From positions 1 to 37,125 of the forward strand of contig MLAK01001029.1 in assembly GCA_001839685.1 (NCBI GenBank): DNA of 37,125 bases. Reading direction: 5' to 3'. The stretch is from Tritrichomonas foetus (Eukaryota > Parabasalia > Tritrichomonadida > Tritrichomonadidae). Positions within the stretch are counted from its first letter, which is position 1; each line of letters starts with the position of its first letter. Shown here one piece after another: positions 1 through 9,216 of this stretch. The notes under the pieces were generated by a model. The model did no database searches. It saw only the letters and a list, made by a program, of their open reading frames with translations, and was not told the origin of the DNA. Both the position numbers and the translations under genes were made by a program.

Positions 1-227
1 GATACAAGAAAAACACTTCACCAGAAAATGCCCTCACAATTTTTTTGAAAACGCTATTATAAAAAAGTTCAGCCCTATTTTTTTCTTTTAAAATTGAATG
101 AATAGTAGTCAAAAATTGAGATCTCTTTGCAATCTTTGAAAAGAAATCACAGATTGATATTTGAATTTATGCGATCTATTCGTTATTCACTTATAACTTT
201 TTCAATAAGGAATTAAAGTAAATTTAA

Positions 228-731
228 ATATGTATAGAATTATTTGATAATTCCATAGATAACAAATTCGACGAATTTGAGAGTATTATCGATTTTCGTA
301 GAAGCGCAATTTTGAATAATGAATATTTTGAAAATTTCGGTAAGTTTGAATACTTTTTAGACCTTCTCAAACTTTTTTAATGGATTCAAAAATTTAGTGA
401 CATCAGCACTGTTCTTTTGAATGGTTCATTGATATCATAGAGTTTTACATAATTATATGTAGTATGTGCAAAAAAGACTATTTATTTAGATAACAATCAA
501 ACTTCATTTCAAATGGTGATTATTGCAATCACTAATGCGCTTTATCAAGCTTGATATCTTCATTAAAACTGCCTGGAATTTTTTGACGAGGTTATCATAG
601 AAAATATACGTTTTCAGTGAACATTTTTTCCATCAGAATCATCAAGTGAAAATTATGTTTATAAATGCAATTATTTGATGACTAAATCTATTATAAACTA
701 TAAGAAAGAAATCATTATTTGCAAATAATAT
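228..731 (+). pseudogene. Possible decayed coding frame, product unknown
   Basis: A single forward frame beginning just after a TAA at 225-227 is open for 50 codons, stops at 378-380, and continues in the same frame through about 731 with several further stops (including TAG, TAA and TGA). The predicted peptide uses D, E, R, N, Q and S in a protein-like mix (for example a stretch reading LDNNQTSFQMVIIAITNALY) rather than only the K/N/I/F expected of random AT-rich DNA. No ATG starts it and no family is recognised. Chance is a real alternative, since open runs of this length are common in AT-rich sequence. Confidence 0.2.
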
Positions 732-1302
732 AAAAGAATTCGAAATTGAAATCCGAATTTTGGCGTCACAAAGAAAAGAATAAATAAGTCATAAATGTAC
801 AATTGTAATGGTATACTTTTCAAATATGAAATTATCTTTGGAAAAAGCGAAGAACAGAATTATCTTTGAATGCCAAATTCTCCATAAGGAAACACTTGTT
901 TTTTATACTCAACAATTTTATGCTATTTCCTATTTATATATAATTGATAATATTTTTAAATGAAATGAAATTAATAATTATGTGATTTAGATAATGAAAA
1001 TTCCAATTTATCATTGATCTTTTCCTTTCACAATCATATTATGAAAAATATATAGTGCGAATTAGAGTGGTTTTGGAGAAAAAATGGGAGAATTCATCTC
1101 CCCATCAACAATTATGGAAAATGTAACCATGCTTTTGTCAATTATTATTTTGTTAGATACTGAAATTTAGACTAATGTTAACAAGATAAATGGGCTTCAT
1201 GTGCCATAATTTTGACCATCTCTAGAGATGTTCTGAACTCAGAATCACACTTCACTATACTTGGACAAGTGATGTATAAAATTGTAAAGAAAAGAAAAAT
1301 GG

Positions 1303-1317
1303 TTACTTTTTTGAAAC
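1303..1317 (+). promoter_or_regulatory. Candidate core promoter motif (TTACTTTTTTGAAAC)
   Basis: The A of ACTTTTTT lies 63 bases before the ATG at 1368. The same YACTTTTT(T)(G/C)A pattern stands before several other genes here at similar distances. It resembles an initiator (A+1 preceded by a pyrimidine and followed by C/T), but no transcript start is known, so this is inference. Confidence 0.3.
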
Positions 1318-1367
1318 TTCTAACGAAGTCATTGAATTTCTGACCAAATTAGAATTGATTTAATGGA

Positions 1368-2975
1368 ATGGATATATCTCAGTTTTTATCAAGTAGGAAA
1401 GAACAAACCAAATCAATCATTAAACTCCACAACTTAATGTTTTCAATAACATATGAATCATTTGATGAAGTTTACGAATATATAATCAATTCAAATTTTA
1501 TTACTGGATATGGTATTGTTGAATTGGCCAATGCTATTTTGTGGTGTTGTAATTTACGCCCCAAATCAATGAAATTGGCCATGGATTTAATGGAAAAAAT
1601 ATTTTCATCTTTTCCAGAAATTGTTTTTGATTTTAAAAGATATATTGCTGGATTTTTAGGAAATACTTCTGTTTCACGTCATTTTATTCTTGCTCTTTTT
1701 GAATATCATATTTTTGAACCTTCAATTTTAGTTGAAAGATTTCGTTCCAATCTTGAATGCAAATTTTTCAATTTATTCTTTGCTCCTGAACTTGAAAAAC
1801 TTATTGGACAATCCATAAGCAAAATGAATTATTCATTTGTTGAAGAAGAAATTGAATTTTATAGAAATATGGACAAGTTAAGCAAAGAAAATTGGAAACT
1901 TTTGAAAGAATTAAGAAAAACTCAAAATTCTTTATCAAAAATTGCTAATATTATTAGAAGCGATAATATTGATGAGTTTCAAGCTTATCTTTCACAAACA
2001 AATATAGGAATTAATTATATAATACCAAATTCGATTTTTGAAGTTTCAACATTCATCAAACATGTTACAATGCTTGAATATTCTGCTTTTTACTCTTCAC
2101 AAAATATTTTCAAATTTTTATTATTAAATGGAGCAAAAATTACAAAAAAATTACCCGAATATGCTGTTGCTGGTGGGAATTATGAAATAATTCATTTATG
2201 TGAACAATATAATTGTGTATTTACTGAGAAATCTCTTGCTGTTGCTGTTGAATTTCATCATAATGAAATATTTGATTATTTAAAAGAAACTTATAAAAGT
2301 AGTTTTGAAAGATTATCATTTTATGAATCAATCTTATATTCAAATTTTTATGTTTTTATCAAACTATTAAAAACTAAGAGATCTTTTTATGAACGTGAAA
2401 TTAATGGAACTTTCCCTATTACTCTTGCAGCTCTTTCTAATCTGAACATGTTGGAATATTTCATAGAAATTATTGGCCATCAAAAGATAAATGATGTTAA
2501 TTCGGATTATGAAGCACTTTTATATACCGCTGCACTAAATAATAAAATACTTACTGTTAAATATCTTTGTGAATTTGATGAAATTGATGTAAATGTATTA
2601 AACACTTATAATTTTACACCCCTTTTAGGAGCAGTTCAAATGGGAGCTAAAGATGTTGTTCGTTTTTTCCTGGATTTTGATAAAAAGAAAGTCGATTTAA
2701 AAGCCAAAACATTTGTTGAATGGAATGTTATACATATTGCAGCATCAGGTAAAGATTCCGAAATTTTAAAAATGCTACTTGAAAAAGATAAGTCAATGAT
2801 GAATGAAACAAACGAAGATGGAAATACACCTTTGATGGAAGCAATTCAATTTAATTCATTTCATGCAGTTAAAATTTTATGTGAAACTGAAGGAATTGAT
2901 CTTAAGAAACGAAATAATGCTAATATTTTTTTCATGTTATTCATCATACTCCATTTCAAGAAGCTGTTAAATTAG
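1368..2975 (+). CDS. Ankyrin-repeat protein of trichomonad type, 3' end frameshifted
   Basis: The open frame encodes 535 residues. The first ~210 residues form a helical N-terminal region without repeats. From about residue 220 onward, degenerate ankyrin repeats follow, the clearest being near residues 415-520 (NFTPLLGAVQMGAKDVVRFF, then WNVIHIAASGKDSEILKMLL and GNTPLMEAI). This layout matches the large trichomonad family often labelled DUF3447/ankyrin. Such proteins bind other proteins, and no specific partner can be named. The repeat frame is lost at a run of seven T (about 2926-2932). The last ~15 residues are out of frame, while an adjacent frame continues the repeat pattern (HTPFQEAVKLASFDIAFYL) to a stop at 3074-3076. 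This is therefore either a recent pseudogene, a shortened allele, or a homopolymer sequencing error. The start at 1368 is the first in-frame ATG. Confidence 0.8.
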   Translation: MDISQFLSSRKEQTKSIIKLHNLMFSITYESFDEVYEYIINSNFITGYGIVELANAILWCCNLRPKSMKLAMDLMEKIFSSFPEIVFDFKRYIAGFLGNTSVSRHFILALFEYHIFEPSILVERFRSNLECKFFNLFFAPELEKLIGQSISKMNYSFVEEEIEFYRNMDKLSKENWKLLKELRKTQNSLSKIANIIRSDNIDEFQAYLSQTNIGINYIIPNSIFEVSTFIKHVTMLEYSAFYSSQNIFKFLLLNGAKITKKLPEYAVAGGNYEIIHLCEQYNCVFTEKSLAVAVEFHHNEIFDYLKETYKSSFERLSFYESILYSNFYVFIKLLKTKRSFYEREINGTFPITLAALSNLNMLEYFIEIIGHQKINDVNSDYEALLYTAALNNKILTVKYLCEFDEIDVNVLNTYNFTPLLGAVQMGAKDVVRFFLDFDKKKVDLKAKTFVEWNVIHIAASGKDSEILKMLLEKDKSMMNETNEDGNTPLMEAIQFNSFHAVKILCETEGIDLKKRNNANIFFMLFIILHFKKLLN

Positions 2976-3076
2976 CTTCTTTTGATATTGCATTTTATTT
3001 AGAAAATGTTCCAGGAATTGAAATTGATCAACAATTGTTGGAACAATTGACGAAATATTCTCAGACAAAAACCTAG

Positions 3077-3479
3077 AAATATTTACATGCGATTTTAGAT
3101 TGATAAGGAGATAAAATCGAATTTCATCGTAATTTTTATTATTGAATCAACCAAATGTCGAGCTATTCATATTTATAATCACAAAACCAAATAGGCTCCT
3201 ATAAATATGGTTTGTTTTAATTACAACATAAAGTGAAGAGTTACCAGTCATCATCTGTATTTCGTAATTAGAAATCATCTGAATCTTTTCGTTTTTACGA
3301 AAATATAAACTTCAGTTAGATAATAATTACATATAGTTTACTGCAATGGAAAATTACATTAAATTAGAATTTTCCTCACTATTCAGAAATATTTATTAAA
3401 TATAAAAATACAAAGTAATAATATCTATACAATTTTAATCTAACATTAAATATATTATATATGAGTTATAATTCAATGA
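3077..3479. other. Intergenic, convergent 3' ends
   Basis: This AT-rich spacer lies between the ankyrin gene (+) and the HECT ligase gene (-), whose 3' ends face each other. I see no open frame, repeat or RNA gene in it. It presumably holds both 3' untranslated ends. Confidence 0.6.
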
Positions 3480-6400
3480 TTATGTCATTTGGAATGAAGA
3501 TTGTCCTTCCCTCATTGCATATAAAAGCTTTTCTTTCAGTTTTTCTTTTGTTTCATATTCAGGAATTTTCAGATAATTCGAACATGTCATTACAGATGGA
3601 AGATCACTTTTATTTTGGCTTACAAAATCTTTCCTAGCAATAGTCAGTTTTGGGTGAAGTGATTTAATTCCGCCAATTCCAAAAGATTCTGATCCCGTGA
3701 TAAATCTTATAAAGAGCCTTTTTTCTTCTTGTGCCAATTCAGATACAATTTCGAAGAACCATAGAATGATTGGTGAATCAGATGAAAAGCCTGAACCTAT
3801 GATCACATTATCAATTAAATCATTATAAGTAAATTCATTTTGTCCTACTAATATATGACATAATTCACTAGGAGTAAAAATAAAAGTTGATTCCCATGGA
3901 ATAACTCTGCCAAATCCTTCACGAAACATTTCTCCACATTTTCCAAATCCTGGGCCATACTCTTTGCATGTTATTTTATCAGAGAAAGATTTTATATAAA
4001 CATCAACATTATCTTTCGTAACAAAAGTTTTTTTCCCATTTTTAATCAATTCAACATCATCGAATCCTGGAAATGTGAAAGGAAGATCTTCTAAACCCTC
4101 TGGGAATTGCAGGGATTTGCCATATTGCTCACTAATATCACTAACTGATAGAGCTTGTCCGTGCAACAGTTTGAAAAATGCGGGTGAAAAATGCATTGGT
4201 AAAGGAATTTCCATTTCAATCGATTTTGCAATAAAAGCACCCATTACAAAGAATAAATTTGGATTTTCAGAAGCACAAGGTGAAGGGAATAAACCTTCAT
4301 TTCTTTGTACATATTCAGAAACAGCTGTTCCATCATTATTTATATTATTATCAGTATCATAAAGCCAAATTTTATGAGATTTTCGTTGAAGTTCGATTGC
4401 AAATAACCTGAAAAATTCCATCGACGGGCCTCTTCCAATTCCAAATTCATCAACAAATTGAGTATCCAAAACAAATCCACCTGCACTAAAATGCGTAAAA
4501 ATATGTATTCCATTTTCAAAAATTGCATTGCGATCAACAGATATCGATAGCCTTCTGGTAACAACCAATTCAGGTGAATTCTCGCCATCTTTCGTGATTT
4601 CACGTGAAATTGTACGAGTACAAATATCAGGAGACATGGAAGTAAGTTTTAGGAAAATAAGGCGTGACTCAATTGGGAAAAGGAAAGGATATAAAACAAA
4701 GAGTCGAAGGGCTGAACATTTTGGATTAAAAACAACACCAATACTATTAATTTTACTTAATGCATTATGCGCAAACACTTCATTTTCAAGCTGAAGTTCA
4801 GGAACTAATGAATGAATTTCATTTAAAATTAAAAGATAATTTTTTATATTCTTTATGTCAGTTCCGGTATATTTTATTAGATGTCTTTGAAGAGACATTT
4901 CAGGACCAATAATATGGTTTTCAGGAAATTCTGTCACATCAAAATATAATCGTTCAATGAGTAATTCTTTGACATTTTTACATTCCCGAATTAAAACAGA
5001 AATTAAACTCTCATAAATAGAAAAAGATTGTTCTTTAAACTTGAAATAACAGTGTTTATATCCAGGCGGGCATTGAGCATGCATCATTAAAGAAAGATGA
5101 GATTTCATTGGATTGTTAAGATCTATTTTTACAAGTTTAAGTAAACTTGTATCGGTATTTGTATCTAAAATGCAGTTTTTAGAGATATTTTGCGATTTAT
5201 AGTTATAATAGCTTTCCTGTTCAAGAAGATAACCATTCCGATAAAAGGATTTTGGGAAATTTTGAGATTTTTCCTGATTTCGAATAATAACATTAATTTT
5301 GAACCCTTTTTTCTCAACCACTTGTAACATATTTTCTTCTTCTTGAAAAGTCTGATATTTCAGCATAGTTTGACAAATTTGTACTAATTTTTTGAGTATA
5401 ATAAGAGATTGTGAATTAATTGAATCCTTCTTTAAATTTTTAATAAATAAAAGCACTTTGGTCTGTAATTGTTCTTTCATTGCAAATGTAGAAGATGGAA
5501 GTTCACAAATTTTCATCATTTCTTCTTCACCAATTTCTTTGTCATCAATTTTTCCATCATCAATTTCTGAAGAATTAGTGTTTATATTTTCATTGTTACT
5601 GCAATCGCTATTTTCTTCTGTGTTATAATAAGTTTTGAGGTTTTTCGTTTTCATATTTGTTGGTAATTTCCCAAAAATATATTGAATATCATTTATCATA
5701 TCGAGATTTAATGAAGAGTAATGAATGAGAGCATGAAGAACTTTGCAACAGTCATCTGGCTGATACACATCGTATGTATCTGCCAAAACACGCATTATTT
5801 TTCGAATATCACCAATATTTTCCACGAGAAATTTTGTCAAAATTGGTTGAACACTGTATGCAAAATAAGAAGCATTGGCCAATTTTCTAAATCCATCAAC
5901 ACCTATAATTATTTCTATGAAATCAACAATTAAATCAATTATATTTTGAGGCATTTTATACACATTTTGAATAGCGCAAATATTTTCATAAGATATTAAA
6001 TTATTATTATTAGTATTATTAGTATTATCACTTACATTACTAGTTATATGATCACTTATTTGATTGCTATGCTGGCTGTTTGAATTATTGGAAGCTGAAC
6101 CAAGTCTCTCTAGAATTATTCCGAAGTCAATTGGTACATCAATTGCTGCTCTTGCTAATTTAGGCGAATACTTGCAAAAAGCTATGAGACTCTCCAAAAG
6201 TTTCCGAATTGAAACAACATCTGTTAGAACTTGAAGAGAAACAACAATTTTTTCGATTGTGGAAATATGAATCTTAACAAATCTCGAATTTGTAATGGAG
6301 TGAATGATTGAGCAAACATCATTCGATATTTTTGGATCTGGAAATGTGATTAAATCACATAATTTTGGTAAATGATAGTAAATAAAATTATAACCTACAT

Positions 6401-6857
6401 AAACATCATTTAAATCGGTAATAATTCGAATTATTGCTCTTTGTTCAGTGAGTGAAAAATAATGAAAATTGATTAAAAGGTAATGTGGTTGTATAATTCC
6501 TTTTGCAATCATTTCTGGATACATGATATAAGATGCCAAACAATGATGGCAAGCTTCAGCTATTTTTAATGATCGCATGTTAATGAGATAATTATCTATA
6601 ATTTCGTTTATTTTGGTATCGATGATATATTGGGCTCCACGAGCATCAGCTTTAATAAAAGCTGATATACAGTTAATTGTAGCAATGATTAGGTCTTCTG
6701 AATTGGCATTAAGATAGTAATCAAAATATTGACTAATGTTTTGAGGAAAATGATAAAATGCCTCCTTGTTATCATTCAACAGCTCAGATAAATGATTGAA
6801 ACCTTCAACTGGATTTTTCTGGATTTCTGATATATAGAAATCCACAATTTCTTTCAT
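3480..6857 (-). CDS. HECT-type E3 ubiquitin ligase, TRIP12/Ufd4/UPL3 subfamily
   Basis: This 1125-residue protein would accept ubiquitin from an E2 on a catalytic cysteine and pass it to substrates. The HECT domain fills about residues 770-1125. It has the lobe signature FVDEFGIGRGPSMEFFRLFA and a C-terminal catalytic block LPSVMTCSNYLKIPEY with Cys1092, and it ends in REGQSSFQMT. That block and the ending are typical of the TRIP12/Ufd4/UPL3 group (N-degron and ubiquitin-fusion degradation), as is the preceding GGIKSLHPKLTIARKDF. The N-terminal half is leucine-rich and helical, consistent with the armadillo region of this group. An Asn/Ser-rich low-complexity insert lies at about 249-289. The GTG at 6860 just before the ATG is unlikely to initiate, so I start at 6857. 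The gene is uninterrupted. Its substrates cannot be inferred. Confidence 0.93.
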   Translation of the reverse strand: MKEIVDFYISEIQKNPVEGFNHLSELLNDNKEAFYHFPQNISQYFDYYLNANSEDLIIATINCISAFIKADARGAQYIIDTKINEIIDNYLINMRSLKIAEACHHCLASYIMYPEMIAKGIIQPHYLLINFHYFSLTEQRAIIRIITDLNDVYVGYNFIYYHLPKLCDLITFPDPKISNDVCSIIHSITNSRFVKIHISTIEKIVVSLQVLTDVVSIRKLLESLIAFCKYSPKLARAAIDVPIDFGIILERLGSASNNSNSQHSNQISDHITSNVSDNTNNTNNNNLISYENICAIQNVYKMPQNIIDLIVDFIEIIIGVDGFRKLANASYFAYSVQPILTKFLVENIGDIRKIMRVLADTYDVYQPDDCCKVLHALIHYSSLNLDMINDIQYIFGKLPTNMKTKNLKTYYNTEENSDCSNNENINTNSSEIDDGKIDDKEIGEEEMMKICELPSSTFAMKEQLQTKVLLFIKNLKKDSINSQSLIILKKLVQICQTMLKYQTFQEEENMLQVVEKKGFKINVIIRNQEKSQNFPKSFYRNGYLLEQESYYNYKSQNISKNCILDTNTDTSLLKLVKIDLNNPMKSHLSLMMHAQCPPGYKHCYFKFKEQSFSIYESLISVLIRECKNVKELLIERLYFDVTEFPENHIIGPEMSLQRHLIKYTGTDIKNIKNYLLILNEIHSLVPELQLENEVFAHNALSKINSIGVVFNPKCSALRLFVLYPFLFPIESRLIFLKLTSMSPDICTRTISREITKDGENSPELVVTRRLSISVDRNAIFENGIHIFTHFSAGGFVLDTQFVDEFGIGRGPSMEFFRLFAIELQRKSHKIWLYDTDNNINNDGTAVSEYVQRNEGLFPSPCASENPNLFFVMGAFIAKSIEMEIPLPMHFSPAFFKLLHGQALSVSDISEQYGKSLQFPEGLEDLPFTFPGFDDVELIKNGKKTFVTKDNVDVYIKSFSDKITCKEYGPGFGKCGEMFREGFGRVIPWESTFIFTPSELCHILVGQNEFTYNDLIDNVIIGSGFSSDSPIILWFFEIVSELAQEEKRLFIRFITGSESFGIGGIKSLHPKLTIARKDFVSQNKSDLPSVMTCSNYLKIPEYETKEKLKEKLLYAMREGQSSFQMT

Positions 6858-6868
6858 CACTAATTTGC

Positions 6869-6884
6869 CACTTTTGAAAAAGTG
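6869..6884 (-). promoter_or_regulatory. Palindromic CACTTTTTCAAAAGTG upstream of HECT gene
   Basis: Read on the gene strand this is CACTTTTTCAAAAGTG, an inverted repeat with 7-bp arms and a 2-base centre. The A of ACTTTTTC lies 26 bases before the ATG. It belongs to the YACTTTTT(T)(G/C)A set seen before other genes in the window. A role as initiator or factor site is inferred from position only. Confidence 0.35.
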
Positions 6885-6985
6885 TCATGATAATTTGGCC
6901 TTTGAAAGAAATGAAAGGCAGAATTTTTTTTGCCAATGAGTTTTGTTTATTGACACTTAAAATGAGTAAATGTGATGTGAATTTG

Positions 6986-7088
6986 TGGGCTCTTTCGACT
7001 CATTCGGTCATTGGACAACGATTCCAGATCACTGCTCTCCCTCCGCTGTGTTCACTCGCTATTGCCTCCACCAAGTCGAAGTGACCCA
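6986..7088. ncRNA. Candidate structured RNA in a GC-rich patch
   Basis: Positions 7001-7080 are slightly over 50% G+C by direct count, far above the surrounding intergenic DNA. The patch is bracketed by complementary segments: TTCGACT (6994-7000) with AGTCGAA (7074-7080), then TGGG (6986-6989) with CCCA (7085-7088) across a symmetrical 4x4 internal loop, and GGT (7006-7008) with ACC (7070-7072) inside. A T-run (ATTTTTT, about 7124-7130) follows on the plus strand. The pattern suits a structured RNA of about 100 nt, but no known family (tRNA, U1-U6, SRP, RNase P) is recognised and the strand is undecided. A short conserved coding remnant is the main alternative. Confidence 0.3.
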
Positions 7089-7398
7089 AAGAACCAAACT
7101 TTGCAAAGTTCACATCACATGAGATTTTTTCCACTTTTGGCATTTATTTGACCTTTCACTTCACAATTACAAACTCATAGGAGAATGCATATTTACCAAG
7201 TGAAAACACCTCATTAAATGACAACATTGGATAGCCAAAGAAAATTTAAAAGAAAAACATTATCATGGTATTTATTGTTATAAATATTAAAAATACTATC
7301 ATTGTATAAAAATAACAACACATAGATTAATTACATATTAATGAATATGATATCATAAATATCCGCATTTATTTCACAAAACAAAAATTCAAACTAAA

Positions 7399-9216
7399 TT
7401 AAAAGGGTCTTCTATAATGACCAATTCCCATATTAATTTCCCATCCTCTTCTTGGTTTCTCTAAATCACGACTCAGTCTTCTTCTTGTAGCTGAAAATCC
7501 ACCTGATGTTTCACCATAGGGATATGTCACTGTTTCAAAATTCTTTTGTTTTCGTCGTGGACTCAAGACTTCACTTTCGGTTTGAGTTGAAATTGATTTC
7601 ATTTCACAAATACAATTTGTAGCAACTTTTACTGGCTTTGTATCACGAATAAAAGACATTCCATGAGTCATTGAGCTGGTTTGTGTTGAGATTGAAAATC
7701 CCTTTTCATAGTTCAACAATTTCATGCTTTTTATTCGATTTTCAAGACTACTTTTTACAACATTTTTAATACAATTATTTTGACTATTTTTATTATTTGT
7801 TTTCCTTTTTAAATTTGAGCTATTCTCACTATTCATCATTGTTTGAGCAAATTTGACTACTTTTTGTGAAGCATCAAATTCATTTTTTTCATTACTGAGA
7901 ATTGAAAGGAATTGCCTGCCATTTGAATATAATTGTGCTCCATGTTTTTTAGGCTGCAAGAATCTCCAAAGCCTTCGAAAAGTTTGTTCAGGTGATTCCA
8001 TCATCTTTGATAAATATCGAATCAAAACTTTGAAATCATCAACAATAATCAATCGTCCAGTTTTATTTATTTCGATATATAATTCCATTAACTCATTTGT
8101 TGAAGTGTTTTTAGGCTTTATTTTATTGCAACTAGTATTTTCTCCTTCATTAGGATTTATTAAATCATTGTTTTTGTCGTTGTTGTTTACTTCAATGCTG
8201 TTAGAGATCATATTTAAATTGTTATTATGTGATAAATTATTAAAATCGTCAATTTTTTCATTATTATTTGAACTTAAACAACAAGAATTTTTAGCCATTC
8301 CTCGAGGTGATGGCTTGATTACTTGAGGGGATGCTGAATGAATTGAAGATGATAATAAAATCGGCTTTATACTTGTATTTGATGAAGCTGGACTAATTCC
8401 ATTATGCGAATAATTCAATTTTGGAGTATCCAATTTTACAAATTTTCTATTTCCAGCTCTTGTTGTGAAAAATAAATCAGCCACAAAACATAGGAATAAA
8501 TTCTCAGGAACCGGGAAAGTTTTTGGTATAAATGCTTCAACTTCATTTAAAATACTTGAAATGAGATTCCAATTTTTTGAAGGAGTGTTTGAAATAATTG
8601 ACTTTTTATCAATTTGTTGTGGAAATATTCGGGATAAAATAGCTGCAACATGAATACCATTTTTTATGTCATTTTGTATATCATCAGAAAAATCTGGAAT
8701 TTCAAAAACACATGGAAATTTTGATAACCAGAGTTTAACAGCATCCTCAAGTTGTGTAGGATATTGTTTCAATACAAAAAACGAACGAGGAACTCGCCTT
8801 AAGTCTTCCAAAAGGATTTCAATTGATAAGGATTTATCAACGACTGCAAATTCAATGCAACTACACAAATTTATATGATCAATGATTGATCCCGATGATA
8901 AGTTTTGTGGGTGGCATGGAGGATGCGGCCTGTAGCCAATTCCTTTGAGAGAATTCAAAATAAATTCAAATTGAACTAATGGCGAGTGTGATTCAAAATC
9001 ATCATTTGTAAGTATTGATGAAATTAAAGCATACTGACTACCTTGAGACAAATTTTCTATCGAGGGATCGTCGGATATCATATTAATTTCGGAAAGTGGT
9101 GGAATGTGTCGGCAGAATGATAGGCATAATAATGGTTTTGAAAAATTTGCTGCATGTTTGATTCGCGAAACTAGTCGAGAAATCCATAAAAAGTGGAGAG
9201 AAGCATTCTCTTCCAT
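7399..9216 (-). CDS. Protein with a calponin-homology (CAMSAP-like) region
   Basis: The frame encodes 605 residues from a clear ATG. Residues about 153-252 look like a CH fold of the CAMSAP type: an EDAVKLWL segment, then DIKNGIHVAAILSRIFP, then a helix with a conserved Trp (KNWNLISSIL), then PENLFLCFVADLFF. CH domains of this kind bind microtubules or actin, so a cytoskeletal role is plausible but unproven. An Asn-rich stretch near residues 310-370 is low complexity. The C-terminal third is basic, Ser/Thr-rich and probably disordered. Before the CH region, residues 1-150 are helical and unrecognised. The CH assignment is by motif pattern only and could be a remote or different helical fold. 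Confidence 0.75.
   Translation of the reverse strand: MEENASLHFLWISRLVSRIKHAANFSKPLLCLSFCRHIPPLSEINMISDDPSIENLSQGSQYALISSILTNDDFESHSPLVQFEFILNSLKGIGYRPHPPCHPQNLSSGSIIDHINLCSCIEFAVVDKSLSIEILLEDLRRVPRSFFVLKQYPTQLEDAVKLWLSKFPCVFEIPDFSDDIQNDIKNGIHVAAILSRIFPQQIDKKSIISNTPSKNWNLISSILNEVEAFIPKTFPVPENLFLCFVADLFFTTRAGNRKFVKLDTPKLNYSHNGISPASSNTSIKPILLSSSIHSASPQVIKPSPRGMAKNSCCLSSNNNEKIDDFNNLSHNNNLNMISNSIEVNNNDKNNDLINPNEGENTSCNKIKPKNTSTNELMELYIEINKTGRLIIVDDFKVLIRYLSKMMESPEQTFRRLWRFLQPKKHGAQLYSNGRQFLSILSNEKNEFDASQKVVKFAQTMMNSENSSNLKRKTNNKNSQNNCIKNVVKSSLENRIKSMKLLNYEKGFSISTQTSSMTHGMSFIRDTKPVKVATNCICEMKSISTQTESEVLSPRRKQKNFETVTYPYGETSGGFSATRRRLSRDLEKPRRGWEINMGIGHYRRPF

Larger units (their letters stand above)
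1..1367. other. Intergenic region without an intact gene
   Basis: No intact gene is visible on either strand, and no tRNA-like or rRNA-like sequence. One forward frame from 228 to about 731 reads like protein for long stretches (a 50-codon open block at 228-377, then further blocks at about 381-440 and 456-552) but contains stops of all three kinds and no usable start. It may be a decayed gene or an accident of AT-rich composition. The last 70 bases hold the likely promoter of the following ankyrin gene. Confidence 0.5.
6858..7398. other. Intergenic region with a GC-rich patch
   Basis: This spacer separates the HECT gene start (-) from the 3' end of the CH-like gene (-). It holds the promoter palindrome, the GC-rich foldable segment listed separately, a perfect 14-bp palindrome AACTTTGCAAAGTT at 7097-7110, and one copy of ATTTGACCTTT at 7146-7156, a motif also found upstream of the VPS29 gene. 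A 65-codon forward frame at 6887-7084 overlaps the GC-rich segment. I do not accept it as a gene, because its first half is ordinary promoter sequence. Confidence 0.5.

Noticed and set aside
6994..7080. tRNA with a 7-bp acceptor-like stem
   Set aside because: No TTCRA-type T-loop at the right distance and no D- or anticodon arm; length alone is not evidence.
6887..7084. 65-codon forward frame over the GC-rich patch
   Set aside because: The first half is promoter-like sequence and no family is recognisable. The GC-rich patch is better considered on its own.
7853..8326. 157-codon forward frame
   Set aside because: Antisense to the CH-like gene; Leu/Phe/Ser-rich shadow without motifs.
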